Source of the DNA: Planctomycetota bacterium
Lineage (GTDB): Bacteria; Planctomycetota; E44-bin39
Reading direction: 5' to 3'
Length of the DNA stretch: 55,935 nt
NCBI GenBank assembly: GCA_004376375.1
Contig: SOJX01000014.1
Span: 1 to 55,935, forward strand
Shown here: positions 48,988 to 55,935 of the stretch, in pieces
Numbering within the stretch: position 1 is the first letter of the stretch
Layout: every line of letters begins with the position of its first letter
Notes under the pieces: generated by a model
The model's database searches: none
What the model saw: the letters and a program-made list of their open reading frames with translations, nothing else
Told to the model about the DNA's origin: nothing
Translations under genes and position numbers: made by a program

Positions 48988-50460
48988 TCAGGATTTTCCC
49001 TCGTCAGGCGCACCCAGCTTTCCCTCAAGCAGCCGGACCACTTCCCCGGCGTCTGCCTTGCCGCGGGTCTTTCGCATCACCGGGCCGATGAACGCGTTTA
49101 CGGCCTTCTTCCTGCCCGCCTTGTAATCCGCAACCAGTTTCGGCTTCTCCTCGATCATCCTGTCGAGAATCCGCCCGATTTCCGACAAATCCGCGCCGCC
49201 CGCCAGGCCTTTCTCGCGTACAATGTCGGACGGAGGTTTTCCGGTCCCGAAAATCTCGGGAAAAAGCCCACGGCCCACCTTGCGCGTTATCGTACCGTCC
49301 GCGATGAGTTCTTCCAGTTCAACGATCATCTTCGGCGTCATGGGGCACTCGTCCCAGGCAAGCCCGCGGTCGTTCATCTGCCCCGCGACTTCGTTTGCAA
49401 TCCAGTTCGCCATCCGCTTCGGCTCACCGCCCCGTGCAATTGCAGACTCGAAAAGCGCGGCGGATTCCCGGTCAGCCGTAAGAACCCCGGCGACATACTC
49501 CGACAACCCGTAGTCCTCAACGTAACGCCTGCGCTTCGGGCCGGGCAGCTCGGGCAGAGACCCGCGGATTTCACCTACCCGGTCTTCGCTTATAAAAACC
49601 GGCAGCAGGTCCGGCTCGGGGAAATAGCGGTAATCGTGCGCTTCTTCCTTTGAGCGCATCGAAGAGGTTCTACCCGTCACGGGGTCGAACTGGAGCGTTT
49701 CCTGCAGAACCTGTCCTCCTGATTCAAGGATTTCGGCCTGCCTTTTGATCTCAAACTCGAGGCAGGCGCGCAGGTGCGCGAAAGAATTCAGGTTCTTGAT
49801 TTCAGTCCGCGTCCCGAGCTCTCCGCTCCCGCGCGGCCTGACGGAAATATTCGTATCGGCCCTGAAATTGCCCTTCTCCATGTCGCAGTCGGACACTTCC
49901 GCGTAACGGAGGATTTCACGCAGCGAGCGTGCGTACAGGACGGCATCACCGGGGCTGCGAATATCGGGCTCGGACACGATTTCGAGCAGCGGCGTGCCCG
50001 CCCGGTTGAGGTCGACCAGCGTCGAGTTCGAGTCAGGGTCGTGGATATTTTTCCCCGCGTCCTCTTCGAGGTGCATGCGCATAAGGCGGATCTTTTTTGC
50101 AGCATCGGAATCGTTTTCTATTTCGACGTAACCCCCCAGGGCAAGCGGAAGCTCGTACTGTGATATCTGGTAGTTTTTCGGCTGGTCGGGATAGAAGTAA
50201 TTCTTGCGGTCAAACCCGGTATCATTCTGAATATTACCGTGCAGCGCGAGGGCCGCCCTTACGCCGAGCTCGAATGAGCGGCGATTGATTACGGGCAGCG
50301 CACCCGGCAGCCCTAGGCAGACCGGACAGGTCAGCGAGTTGGGCGGCGCGCCGAACCGGTTCGCGCAGCCGCAAAACATCTTGGTTTCCGTCCTGAGCTG
50401 GACATGTATCTCAAGCCCGATTACCGGTTCACAGCGCTCCAATAATTTTTCAAGTTCCAT
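48988..50460 (-). CDS. gatB: Asp/Glu-tRNA amidotransferase subunit B
   Basis: 490 aa, standard. Signatures: VIGLEIHVQL, cysteines in FCGCANRFG...LTCPVCLGLPGALPVIN, FDRKNYFYPDQPKNYQISQYELP, and the C-terminal YqeY-type tail binding tRNA. With GatA and GatC it converts Glu-tRNA(Gln) or Asp-tRNA(Asn) to the amides. It follows gatA with an intervening lipoprotein gene. Confidence 0.97.
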   Translation of the reverse strand: MELEKLLERCEPVIGLEIHVQLRTETKMFCGCANRFGAPPNSLTCPVCLGLPGALPVINRRSFELGVRAALALHGNIQNDTGFDRKNYFYPDQPKNYQISQYELPLALGGYVEIENDSDAAKKIRLMRMHLEEDAGKNIHDPDSNSTLVDLNRAGTPLLEIVSEPDIRSPGDAVLYARSLREILRYAEVSDCDMEKGNFRADTNISVRPRGSGELGTRTEIKNLNSFAHLRACLEFEIKRQAEILESGGQVLQETLQFDPVTGRTSSMRSKEEAHDYRYFPEPDLLPVFISEDRVGEIRGSLPELPGPKRRRYVEDYGLSEYVAGVLTADRESAALFESAIARGGEPKRMANWIANEVAGQMNDRGLAWDECPMTPKMIVELEELIADGTITRKVGRGLFPEIFGTGKPPSDIVREKGLAGGADLSEIGRILDRMIEEKPKLVADYKAGRKKAVNAFIGPVMRKTRGKADAGEVVRLLEGKLGAPDEGKS

Positions 50461-50518
50461 TTAATTCCTGACACTCCGCCGTGGCGCAAACCCAATAACC
50501 GGAAACCGCCCGCCGATT

Positions 50519-50947
50519 CTACTTCAATACTATCCACTCGAAACCGAGGATCTCGGAAACGCTTTTCGGCCCGTTGAGTGGAATTCTCATCGTCAACCAG
50601 CAGCCCTTTCTTTCATCTTTTCTTTCCACTTCCTCGAGAAGGTCGGTACGCTCGCCGCCCCAGCCCGAGTCGCCGACCTCTGATGCAATAGATTGCAATA
50701 AGGTGCGGAACTTGTCATAGCACATCTGCTGGGCGAGCATGTATGCCTCTTCCCTCGCTTTTCCGGCCTGGGTCGTTCCGTAGAACCCGGGCTTCATTTC
50801 ACCGAATTCCCTGATAACCAGGTACTCGCCCTGGAACTCGGGCCGGCTTTTAACATTCACCGCATTTTCCGGAATAGAAGCACAACCGGAAAGAAAAACA
50901 AACCCCGCCTGCAGGACGAACACGCACAGAATAGAAAGCGTTTTCAC
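50519..50947 (-). CDS. Lipoprotein gene inserted between gatA and gatB
   Basis: 142 aa, GTG start with GGAGGTGTCCT, which lies directly after the gatA stop. Lipobox FLSGC gives C22. The mature domain (about 35-142) is compact alpha/beta with 'EYLVIREFGEMKPGFYG' and a conserved-looking 'CYDKFRTLLQSIASEVGD'; no family recognised. It is on the gat operon mRNA, so it is expressed with a cytoplasmic housekeeping complex although its product is periplasmic. Confidence 0.78.
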   Translation of the reverse strand: MKTLSILCVFVLQAGFVFLSGCASIPENAVNVKSRPEFQGEYLVIREFGEMKPGFYGTTQAGKAREEAYMLAQQMCYDKFRTLLQSIASEVGDSGWGGERTDLLEEVERKDERKGCWLTMRIPLNGPKSVSEILGFEWIVLK

Positions 50948-50959
50948 AGGACACCTCCG

Positions 50960-52456
50960 CTAATTATTAGCCCCCGAACGCGATTCGATTTTACGAATTT
51001 CCGACGGGATCCCCGCCGGATGATCTGTCGCTTTCTGATAGGCCGCCGCCGCTCCAAGTACAAGACCCTCCCGGAACTCCGGGCCGATAACCTGCATCCC
51101 GATCGGCAGCCCGTCTCCGGTCATCCCGCACGGCACCGAAACGGCCGGACATCCCGCCAGCGATGCCGGCACGGTGAACACGTCGCCGAGGTACATCCGG
51201 ATCGGATCGTCAAGCCATTTCCCAAGCGGGAACGCGGAACCCGGCGCGACCGGGCTTACGATCAGGTCGCACCGCTCAAACGCTTTTTCAAAATCCCGCC
51301 TGACCAGCGTGCGAACCTTCTGCGCCTTCAAATAGTAAGCATCATAATAGCCGGACGAAAGCGCGAAAGTGCCGAGCATGATTCTGCGCTGGACCTCGGG
51401 GCCGAATCCTTCCGAGCGGCTTCGCACGTAAAGCGAGCGAACGTCATGGGATTCGGCGCGACGGCCGTAGTGGACGCCGTCGTAACGGGCCAGGTTGCTT
51501 GAAGCCTCCGCCGGCGCGATAATATAATACGCGGCAATAGCGTACCGCGTGTGCGGAAGCGAAACTTCCACGACGCTCGCGCCCAGCTTCTCGAGCCCGG
51601 AAACGCCCAGGCGGACCGCGGCGGCCACTTCGCCGTCGAGGTTATCAGGAAAATACTCCAGCGGCAAGCCGATTTTCAGACCCTCAATCGATCCCCCGGA
51701 AACGGGTTTCCCGTCATACGCGGGCACTTTCTTATCCGCGCTGGTAGAATCGCGTTCATCCCGGCCCGCAATGACGCGAAGGGCAAGCGCGGCGTCAGGC
51801 GCATCGGCCGTTATCGGCCCGATCTGGTCGAGGCTGGACGCGAACGCAATCAGCCCGTAGCGGGAGACCCGGCCGTATGTCGGCTTCAGCCCGGTCACTC
51901 CGCAGAACGCGGCAGGCTGCCGGATCGAACCGCCGGTATCGGTCCCGAGGGCAATCGGCACCATCCCCGCCGCCACGGCCGCGGCCGAGCCGCCGGAAGA
52001 CCCGCCGGGCACGCGCCCTGAATTCCAGGGATTGCGCGTAGCTTCATAAACCGTGTACTGGCTCGTCGAGCCCATTCCGAACTCGTCCTGGTTGGTCTTT
52101 CCCACAATCACCGCGCCTTCTCCAAGCAATCGCTCAATCACATGCGCGTCGTAGGGCGGCCTGTAATTTTCAAGTATTCGGGAGGCTGCGGTCGTCGGGA
52201 TGTTTCTTGTGCAGATGTTGTCTTTTACCGCGACCGGAACTCCGAGCAGGAGTCCATCGGTTTCTCCCCGGGCGACGGCGGCGTCAATCCCGTCGGCACG
52301 GGCCAGGGCCTCGTCGGAACATACATGTACGAACGCATGAATTTCGCCGTCGTATTTTTCAATGCGGGCGAGAGATTCTTCGACAACCTCACGCGCAGTC
52401 CGTTTTCCACTTCGGACGTCACCTGCAATCCGGCGGGCGGTCGCTGTCGAAATCAC
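50960..52456 (-). CDS. gatA: Asp/Glu-tRNA amidotransferase subunit A
   Basis: 498 aa, GTG start. Amidase-signature catalytic triad K78 (GVPVAVKDN), cis-Ser S153 ([14 protein letters not shown]) and nucleophile S177 ([12 protein letters not shown]) are intact. It releases ammonia from glutamine for transamidation in GatB. The start overlaps the gatC stop (GTGA). Confidence 0.97.
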   Translation of the reverse strand: MISTATARRIAGDVRSGKRTAREVVEESLARIEKYDGEIHAFVHVCSDEALARADGIDAAVARGETDGLLLGVPVAVKDNICTRNIPTTAASRILENYRPPYDAHVIERLLGEGAVIVGKTNQDEFGMGSTSQYTVYEATRNPWNSGRVPGGSSGGSAAAVAAGMVPIALGTDTGGSIRQPAAFCGVTGLKPTYGRVSRYGLIAFASSLDQIGPITADAPDAALALRVIAGRDERDSTSADKKVPAYDGKPVSGGSIEGLKIGLPLEYFPDNLDGEVAAAVRLGVSGLEKLGASVVEVSLPHTRYAIAAYYIIAPAEASSNLARYDGVHYGRRAESHDVRSLYVRSRSEGFGPEVQRRIMLGTFALSSGYYDAYYLKAQKVRTLVRRDFEKAFERCDLIVSPVAPGSAFPLGKWLDDPIRMYLGDVFTVPASLAGCPAVSVPCGMTGDGLPIGMQVIGPEFREGLVLGAAAAYQKATDHPAGIPSEIRKIESRSGANN

Positions 52457-52752
52457 GGCGATTCCTCTTCGACGACGCGAGGTGTCCTGAAATATTCCAG
52501 ATGACTTTCCGGGGCCTGTTCAAGCGGGATATGTTGAGGATAACTTTCGCGGACACAGTCTTCCCGGAAAACGCTTGACGACGTATGCTGAAACACCGTG
52601 GGCGGAACCTCGCTCGTATCCAGCTCGCTCAGCATCTCAAAATAGCTGAGGATCTCCTGGAGCTGCGCCTGCATGGTCTCGATTTTATCTTCAGGAATCT
52701 CAAGGCGGGCAAGCAGTGCGATTTTTCGGACAAGCTGCTTGTCAATTTTCAC
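52453..52752 (-). CDS. gatC: Asp/Glu-tRNA amidotransferase subunit C
   Basis: 99 aa from the GTG at 52752 (KIDKQLVRKIALLARLEIPED is the usual GatC opening; GGGGGA lies 10 bases upstream). A TTG 7 codons earlier is less likely because it falls in the tail of the rpmB terminator. It links GatA and GatB. Ends in TGA, so TGA is a stop codon in this genome. Confidence 0.92.
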   Translation of the reverse strand: MKIDKQLVRKIALLARLEIPEDKIETMQAQLQEILSYFEMLSELDTSEVPPTVFQHTSSSVFREDCVRESYPQHIPLEQAPESHLEYFRTPRVVEEESP

Positions 52753-52771
52753 AACTGTATTTTCCCCCAAC

Positions 52772-52798
52772 AAAAAACGGCATGGCCGCCCATGCCGT
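52772..52798 (-). terminator. Intrinsic terminator of rpmB
   Basis: On the minus strand ACGGCATGG-GCGG-CCATGCCGT is followed by TTTTT. Nine-bp perfect stem, 26 bases after the rpmB stop. It sits directly before gatC, so gat transcription needs read-through or a start here. Confidence 0.88.
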
Positions 52799-52824
52799 CA
52801 TTTCCTGTTTTGGGGCGACGCGGT

Positions 52825-53088
52825 TTACGCGTCGGGCCGCACCGGCTCGTGCTTTCTGCGGGACGGCTTCTTGATTACACCCGATCTCAGGCACTTTGTG
52901 CAGATCTTGACCCGCCGGACGGTGCCGTCGATTTCCGCCCGGACTTTCTGGATGTTGGCTTTGAACTTGCGCCTGCTCTTGCCGGTGGTGCGCCGGCCTA
53001 CGCCGCCCAGATATTTGGCCAGACCGCGGCGGGCAACCGAGTTCCCGCTCCTTGTGTGTTTTCCGCAAAACTCGCATACCCGGGACAT
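52825..53088 (-). CDS. rpmB: Ribosomal protein bL28 (zinc-binding form)
   Basis: 87 aa. SRVCEFCGKHTRSGNSV and the C-terminal RVKICTKCLRSG carry the four cysteines (CxxC...CxxC) of the zinc-binding C+ paralogue of L28. About 10-25 residues longer than typical because of a linker and a basic tail. It makes the window's only recognisable ribosomal protein gene. Promoter at 53124-53151. Confidence 0.96.
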   Translation of the reverse strand: MSRVCEFCGKHTRSGNSVARRGLAKYLGGVGRRTTGKSRRKFKANIQKVRAEIDGTVRRVKICTKCLRSGVIKKPSRRKHEPVRPDA

Positions 53089-53123
53089 GGTAATCGCTCC
53101 TGCTGCAAAACCTGGAAACTTTT

Positions 53124-53151
53124 ATGATAGCCCTTTTAAGATAAAAAGCAA
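53124..53151 (-). promoter_or_regulatory. Sigma-70-type promoter of rpmB
   Basis: On the minus strand TTGCTT (53146-53151), a 16-bp spacer and TATCAT (53124-53129), about 36 bases before the rpmB start. Confidence 0.55.
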
Positions 53152-53220
53152 GATTTTTCTGGGTTTTTCGCCCTCCACGTGAGCGGCATGAATTTGCCTT
53201 CAGTCAGCCACAACCTTTGT

Positions 53221-53296
53221 AAGGTATCAGGTATTAGGTTTCAGGAAATAAATATATTCATAGAACCTGACACCTAAAACCTGACACCTAAAACCT
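53221..53296. repeat. Heptamer-word hairpin after the DUF4340 gene
   Basis: Left 53221-53245: GGTATCA, GGTATTA, GGTTTCA, GG. Right 53264-53296: ACCTGAC, ACCTAAA, ACCTGAC, ACCTAAA, ACCTT. The arms are complementary, and on the minus strand the tract starts at the stop codon of the DUF4340 gene. Confidence 0.87.
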
Positions 53297-54552
53297 TATT
53301 TGGGTTTGGGCGTCTCCGGCGGCGCGGGAGGCGCTGCGCCGGAATCTTTTTCAGGTTCACCGGGCTTGGGCGAATCTTTTTTCTTTTCATCCGGTTTCCC
53401 GGTTTCTTCAACCGGTTTCTTTTTTTCCGGTCCGGTTTCTCCCGGTTTCTTTTTCTCTTCCGGCTTCTTCTCTTCGGGTTTCTTCTTCTCTTCGGGTTTC
53501 TTCTTCTCTTCCGGTTTCTTTTTTTCTTCTTTCGGTTTTTCGCGAAGGTCGTCCAGCTTCCTGGTGAACTGCTTTATAGTGCTTTCAGGGAGAAGAAAGA
53601 TATGCTTTTTGCCCGAAATCTGCACGTAATAGAGTTTCTCTTTCCTGACTTCAGTCAACTTGCCGAAGGTTACGACTACGTCTTCATTTCCGCGCCCGGT
53701 GACGGCCGCAGCGACAACCAGCGCCGCGTTGTCGAATCCGTATTCGGATTTGACCTCGACGCCTGCGATGTCCTGAAGGCTCAGCTTCGCGAGAGACCCC
53801 GCAAGCGCTTCTCCAGCGCCTTTTTTCGCCTCTTTCTCCTCAGGTTCGAGCAGTTTCCAAACAGCCCTTCTAACCGTTTTGCTTGCGCACTTGGGGTCGG
53901 GTTCCTCGATTTCATCTTTCCGCAGCCAGTACGTGAACTCGGGCGTCTCTACCGCGATGCCCGTCACGTTATCGGCCTGGAAATCGTCGAAGCAACTCGT
54001 GTTCAGCCATTTTTGCATCGAAGTCTGAAACGGGCTGATGTTGAGTCTGCGAACTTCGTCGTTTCCAGATTCACGCGCGAAGAATTCACGGCCTCCCGCG
54101 CTTTTGCCGATGTAGAAATCCGCCATCACGCCGCCGACGGAACCATCGACGCGCAGGTGAAGCGCCTTGTCGGCGGAAACTTCGAACTGCCTGTGGGTTT
54201 CCTTCTTACTGGAGAAGACTTCACCGCGTTTGAGGTTTTCGAGAGCATCAAGAACGGAATTGATCTGGCTTTCCTGTGCGGGATAATTATACCGGTTCGC
54301 CACGACCCATTCGTCGCCGATTTCGAGTTTAACTACTTCCACTTTTTCGGGTTCCTGTTTTTCTTTTTCGTCTTCCCGGGCGGGTTTTTCAAGGATTATG
54401 CGGCCCGCCATCTGGGGGATGAAGTCGGAGAAATAAAGCTCGTGCGCGTCTTTTGACGGCGGTGGCGGCTGAGTCTTCCTGGAAGCGATTATGGCCAACC
54501 CGAGCAATACCACCAGGATCACCGCCAGGATGATGATAGTTTTCACCTGCAT
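53296..54552 (-). CDS. DUF4340-type membrane protein
   Basis: 418 aa from the ATG at 54552 (GGAGGTCGAGTA upstream, overlapping the stop of the preceding gene by one base); the longer frame upstream is not real. One N-terminal TM helix (about 4-24), then a repeated beta-rich DUF4340 domain (about 40-340: EIGDEWVVANRYNYPAQESQINSVLDALENLKRGEVFS...). The tail (about 345-418) is KKPEEKK-type repeats with Pro/Glu/Lys. DUF4340 proteins occur next to GldG-like ABC transport subunits, as here. Periplasmic partner of that transporter is the usual inference. Confidence 0.87.
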   Translation of the reverse strand: MQVKTIIILAVILVVLLGLAIIASRKTQPPPPSKDAHELYFSDFIPQMAGRIILEKPAREDEKEKQEPEKVEVVKLEIGDEWVVANRYNYPAQESQINSVLDALENLKRGEVFSSKKETHRQFEVSADKALHLRVDGSVGGVMADFYIGKSAGGREFFARESGNDEVRRLNISPFQTSMQKWLNTSCFDDFQADNVTGIAVETPEFTYWLRKDEIEEPDPKCASKTVRRAVWKLLEPEEKEAKKGAGEALAGSLAKLSLQDIAGVEVKSEYGFDNAALVVAAAVTGRGNEDVVVTFGKLTEVRKEKLYYVQISGKKHIFLLPESTIKQFTRKLDDLREKPKEEKKKPEEKKKPEEKKKPEEKKPEEKKKPGETGPEKKKPVEETGKPDEKKKDSPKPGEPEKDSGAAPPAPPETPKPK

Positions 54553-55935
54553 TACTCGACCTCCATCGCGGCCAGTCGTCTGCGGCGTCGGCGCTTGAGC
54601 GCCCAGCGCAGGAGCGCGGCGAAAATAATGATGAGCGGCATAAGTGACAGATTTATAATGCGCGCAATCATCGTCTGGCCGGTGGTGATGTCGCTTTTCA
54701 GGACGTGGGATTGCATGCCGCGTCCGCGTATCTGCACGATGTCCGAGTCCTCCAGCATCCACTCGAGCAGGTTCCTGAGAAGACGCCAGGAGTAATCCAC
54801 TCGCTGTACAAAAGTTCCCGGTTGCGGCCGACCGGGACGCGGCGCCCAGTGCGGGCCGCGGGGGCCGCTGATGATAAACCTGTCGTCGCTTATGACCGCA
54901 ACCTGACTCCACCCGGATTTTTCAACTGTAACGGGTTCTATCACAGTCTCGTTGCCGCCCGCAGGAGGCGCGCCGGGAACGCCTGGCCCCGGCACGCCGG
55001 GAACGCCCGGCCCTGGTTCTGCCGGTTTCGGTTTTGCGGCTTCAGGTTTCGCTTTATCAGGCTTGGCGGTCTCCGGTTTTTTCGGCTCCGGTTCTTCGGT
55101 CTTATCCGGTTTCGGCGGAGTCGGTGGAGCCGGCGGAGCAGCTTTTGGAGAATCGGGCGAAGGCGGCGGGTCCTGGGTTGCACCACCAGGGATATCAATC
55201 TCCTCTATCTCGGACTCACCGGGCTCTGGTGAATCGGGCTTTTTTTCGGGAGCTGCCGGTTTTTCGGGCACAGGCGGTTCCTTCGGTTCAACCGGTTTCC
55301 CGGGCGCCGGCGGTGTTTTGGTTTCACCTTCAGGTTTTTTCGGTTGCTCCTTCCTGACGGGCGGTGCAGGCTTTTTGGCTTCCCCTTTTTTGGGCTCAGC
55401 CTTTTCAGGCTCAACTTTTTTAGGCTCCCCTTTTTTCGGCTTCGGAGGACCTGGAGGCAGTTTTCGCGGGAACCTGCCCGGGCCACGCGGGCCGCGCCCT
55501 CTTGGATCAATTGCATCTCTGATCCCCGGCACACTCATGCCCCCACCGCCGGGCTGCGGTTTCGGCTTTGGCTTGGGTACGGCTTTGCCCTTGAAGTAGC
55601 TTGTAAACTTTCCCGTCATTGCCGCCGCCACGAGATATTTCTTGCTTTCCTCCTTGCCCCGCATTTCATCGAGCTGGTGCTTGAGAAAACCGCTTTCATT
55701 AATAGTGATGAACTGCCCGCCGCGAAAAACCGACTGGTCGGTAGTGTAAACCAACGGAACGGCCTTGGCTTCGTTTATGGGATTTTCGACAACCTCGAGC
55801 GGGCTGGCGGTGATGAAAAGCGTGCTCCCGAGCCCCTGGGTGAGGTAAGTGTCGGTATTATAGTTTTCCGGTCCGTAAGAGGTAACGTGCGGGTAAAAGA
55901 TCATTGTAAAGATATCACGGCGATGCCGTCTTCCC
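54552..55935 (-). CDS. GldG-like ABC-transport-associated membrane protein (5' end outside the window)
   Basis: The frame is open to the end of the window, 10 codons beyond the first visible ATG (55904). Because that ATG falls inside a continuing domain, the real start lies further upstream. Residues after it (GSTLFITASPLEVVENP, VPLVYTTDQSVFRGGQF) fit the periplasmic GldG region. A very long Pro/Lys/Glu-rich linker (about 105-310 of the visible part) follows, then the usual tail: DYSWRLLRNLLEWMLEDSDIVQIRG and one TM helix (INLSLMPLIIIFAALLRWAL) with basic end. GldG-type proteins work with an ABC transporter in gliding or envelope export. Confidence 0.82.
   Translation of the reverse strand, partial: GRRHRRDIFTMIFYPHVTSYGPENYNTDTYLTQGLGSTLFITASPLEVVENPINEAKAVPLVYTTDQSVFRGGQFITINESGFLKHQLDEMRGKEESKKYLVAAAMTGKFTSYFKGKAVPKPKPKPQPGGGGMSVPGIRDAIDPRGRGPRGPGRFPRKLPPGPPKPKKGEPKKVEPEKAEPKKGEAKKPAPPVRKEQPKKPEGETKTPPAPGKPVEPKEPPVPEKPAAPEKKPDSPEPGESEIEEIDIPGGATQDPPPSPDSPKAAPPAPPTPPKPDKTEEPEPKKPETAKPDKAKPEAAKPKPAEPGPGVPGVPGPGVPGAPPAGGNETVIEPVTVEKSGWSQVAVISDDRFIISGPRGPHWAPRPGRPQPGTFVQRVDYSWRLLRNLLEWMLEDSDIVQIRGRGMQSHVLKSDITTGQTMIARIINLSLMPLIIIFAALLRWALKRRRRRRLAAMEVE

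Noticed and set aside
54553..54912. Longer N-terminus for the DUF4340 protein
   Set aside because: It overlaps the GldG-like gene in another frame and lacks hydrophobic or domain-like content; the ATG at 54552 has GGAGG upstream.

Overview
The window is a bacterial chromosome segment of moderately high GC with a Gram-negative envelope. It encodes flagellar P- and L-ring proteins (FlgI, FlgH), many Sec/lipobox lipoproteins and two OmpA-like peptidoglycan-binding lipoproteins. I lean towards Planctomycetota or a related PVC/candidate lineage. The reasons are the very long FliD and FlgL with extra hook-IN-type domains, the zinc-ribbon plus transmembrane plus coiled-coil proteins, an excisionase-type HTH protein with a C-terminal membrane anchor, and the GldG/DUF4340 pair. 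There is no rRNA or marker phylogeny here to prove it. GTG and TTG starts are common, and TGA is used as a normal stop (for example gatC and glyA-gcvT).

Layout. 1-5.8 kb: tail of an unknown gene, then a minus-strand one-carbon/folate operon (a glyA-gcvT fusion, folC, a zinc-finger/FecR membrane protein) and a tiny zinc-ribbon membrane protein. 6-11.4 kb, plus strand: an NTF2-like lipoprotein, pyruvate phosphate dikinase, a secreted protein interrupted by an in-frame TGA, and a two-TM protein. 11.4-20 kb, minus strand: envelope genes (rhomboid fusion, LysM L,D-transpeptidase, ankyrin protein, two OmpA lipoproteins, HTH-TM protein). 20.4-25 kb: a DUF1858-recG-CNNM-CNNM operon. 25-27.8 kb: lipoproteins and a zinc-ribbon/coiled-coil protein. 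28-45 kb: a continuous minus-strand flagellar cluster in transcription order flgF, flgG, flgA, flgH, flgI, flgJ, flgN, flgK, flgL, fliW, csrA, a mini-flagellin-like gene, flagellin, flaG, fliD, fliS. 45-47.8 kb: HEAT-like, PxGFxSH-repeat and WD40 proteins. 47.9-53 kb: a YhaM-like nuclease, gatC-gatA-lipoprotein-gatB and rpmB. 53-55.9 kb: the DUF4340 protein and the 3' part of its GldG-like partner.

How it works together. The flagellar block is the most coherent system. A near-perfect sigma-54 promoter precedes flgF. The order then runs rod, ring, chaperone and junction genes, and ends with the FliW-CsrA switch next to flagellin. The flagellin leader carries a hairpin presenting an almost ideal CsrA target (ACAAGGATGT with the GGA in the loop) plus a GGA-containing Shine-Dalgarno, so the FliW-CsrA-flagellin feedback loop can be read directly from the DNA. 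Between csrA and flagellin sits a 105-aa protein whose two ends resemble the flagellin D0 ends. This is the best candidate for something undescribed.

A second striking feature is a set of intergenic tracts of 7- or 8-bp words, with a different word at each locus. They are often arranged as inverted arms and mostly start at, or within about 10 nt of, a stop codon. A separate palindromic element family (TTTAGC...GCAGCTTGCTGC...GTAGGGGC...GCCCCTAC...GCTAAA) is scattered between genes in several states of completeness.
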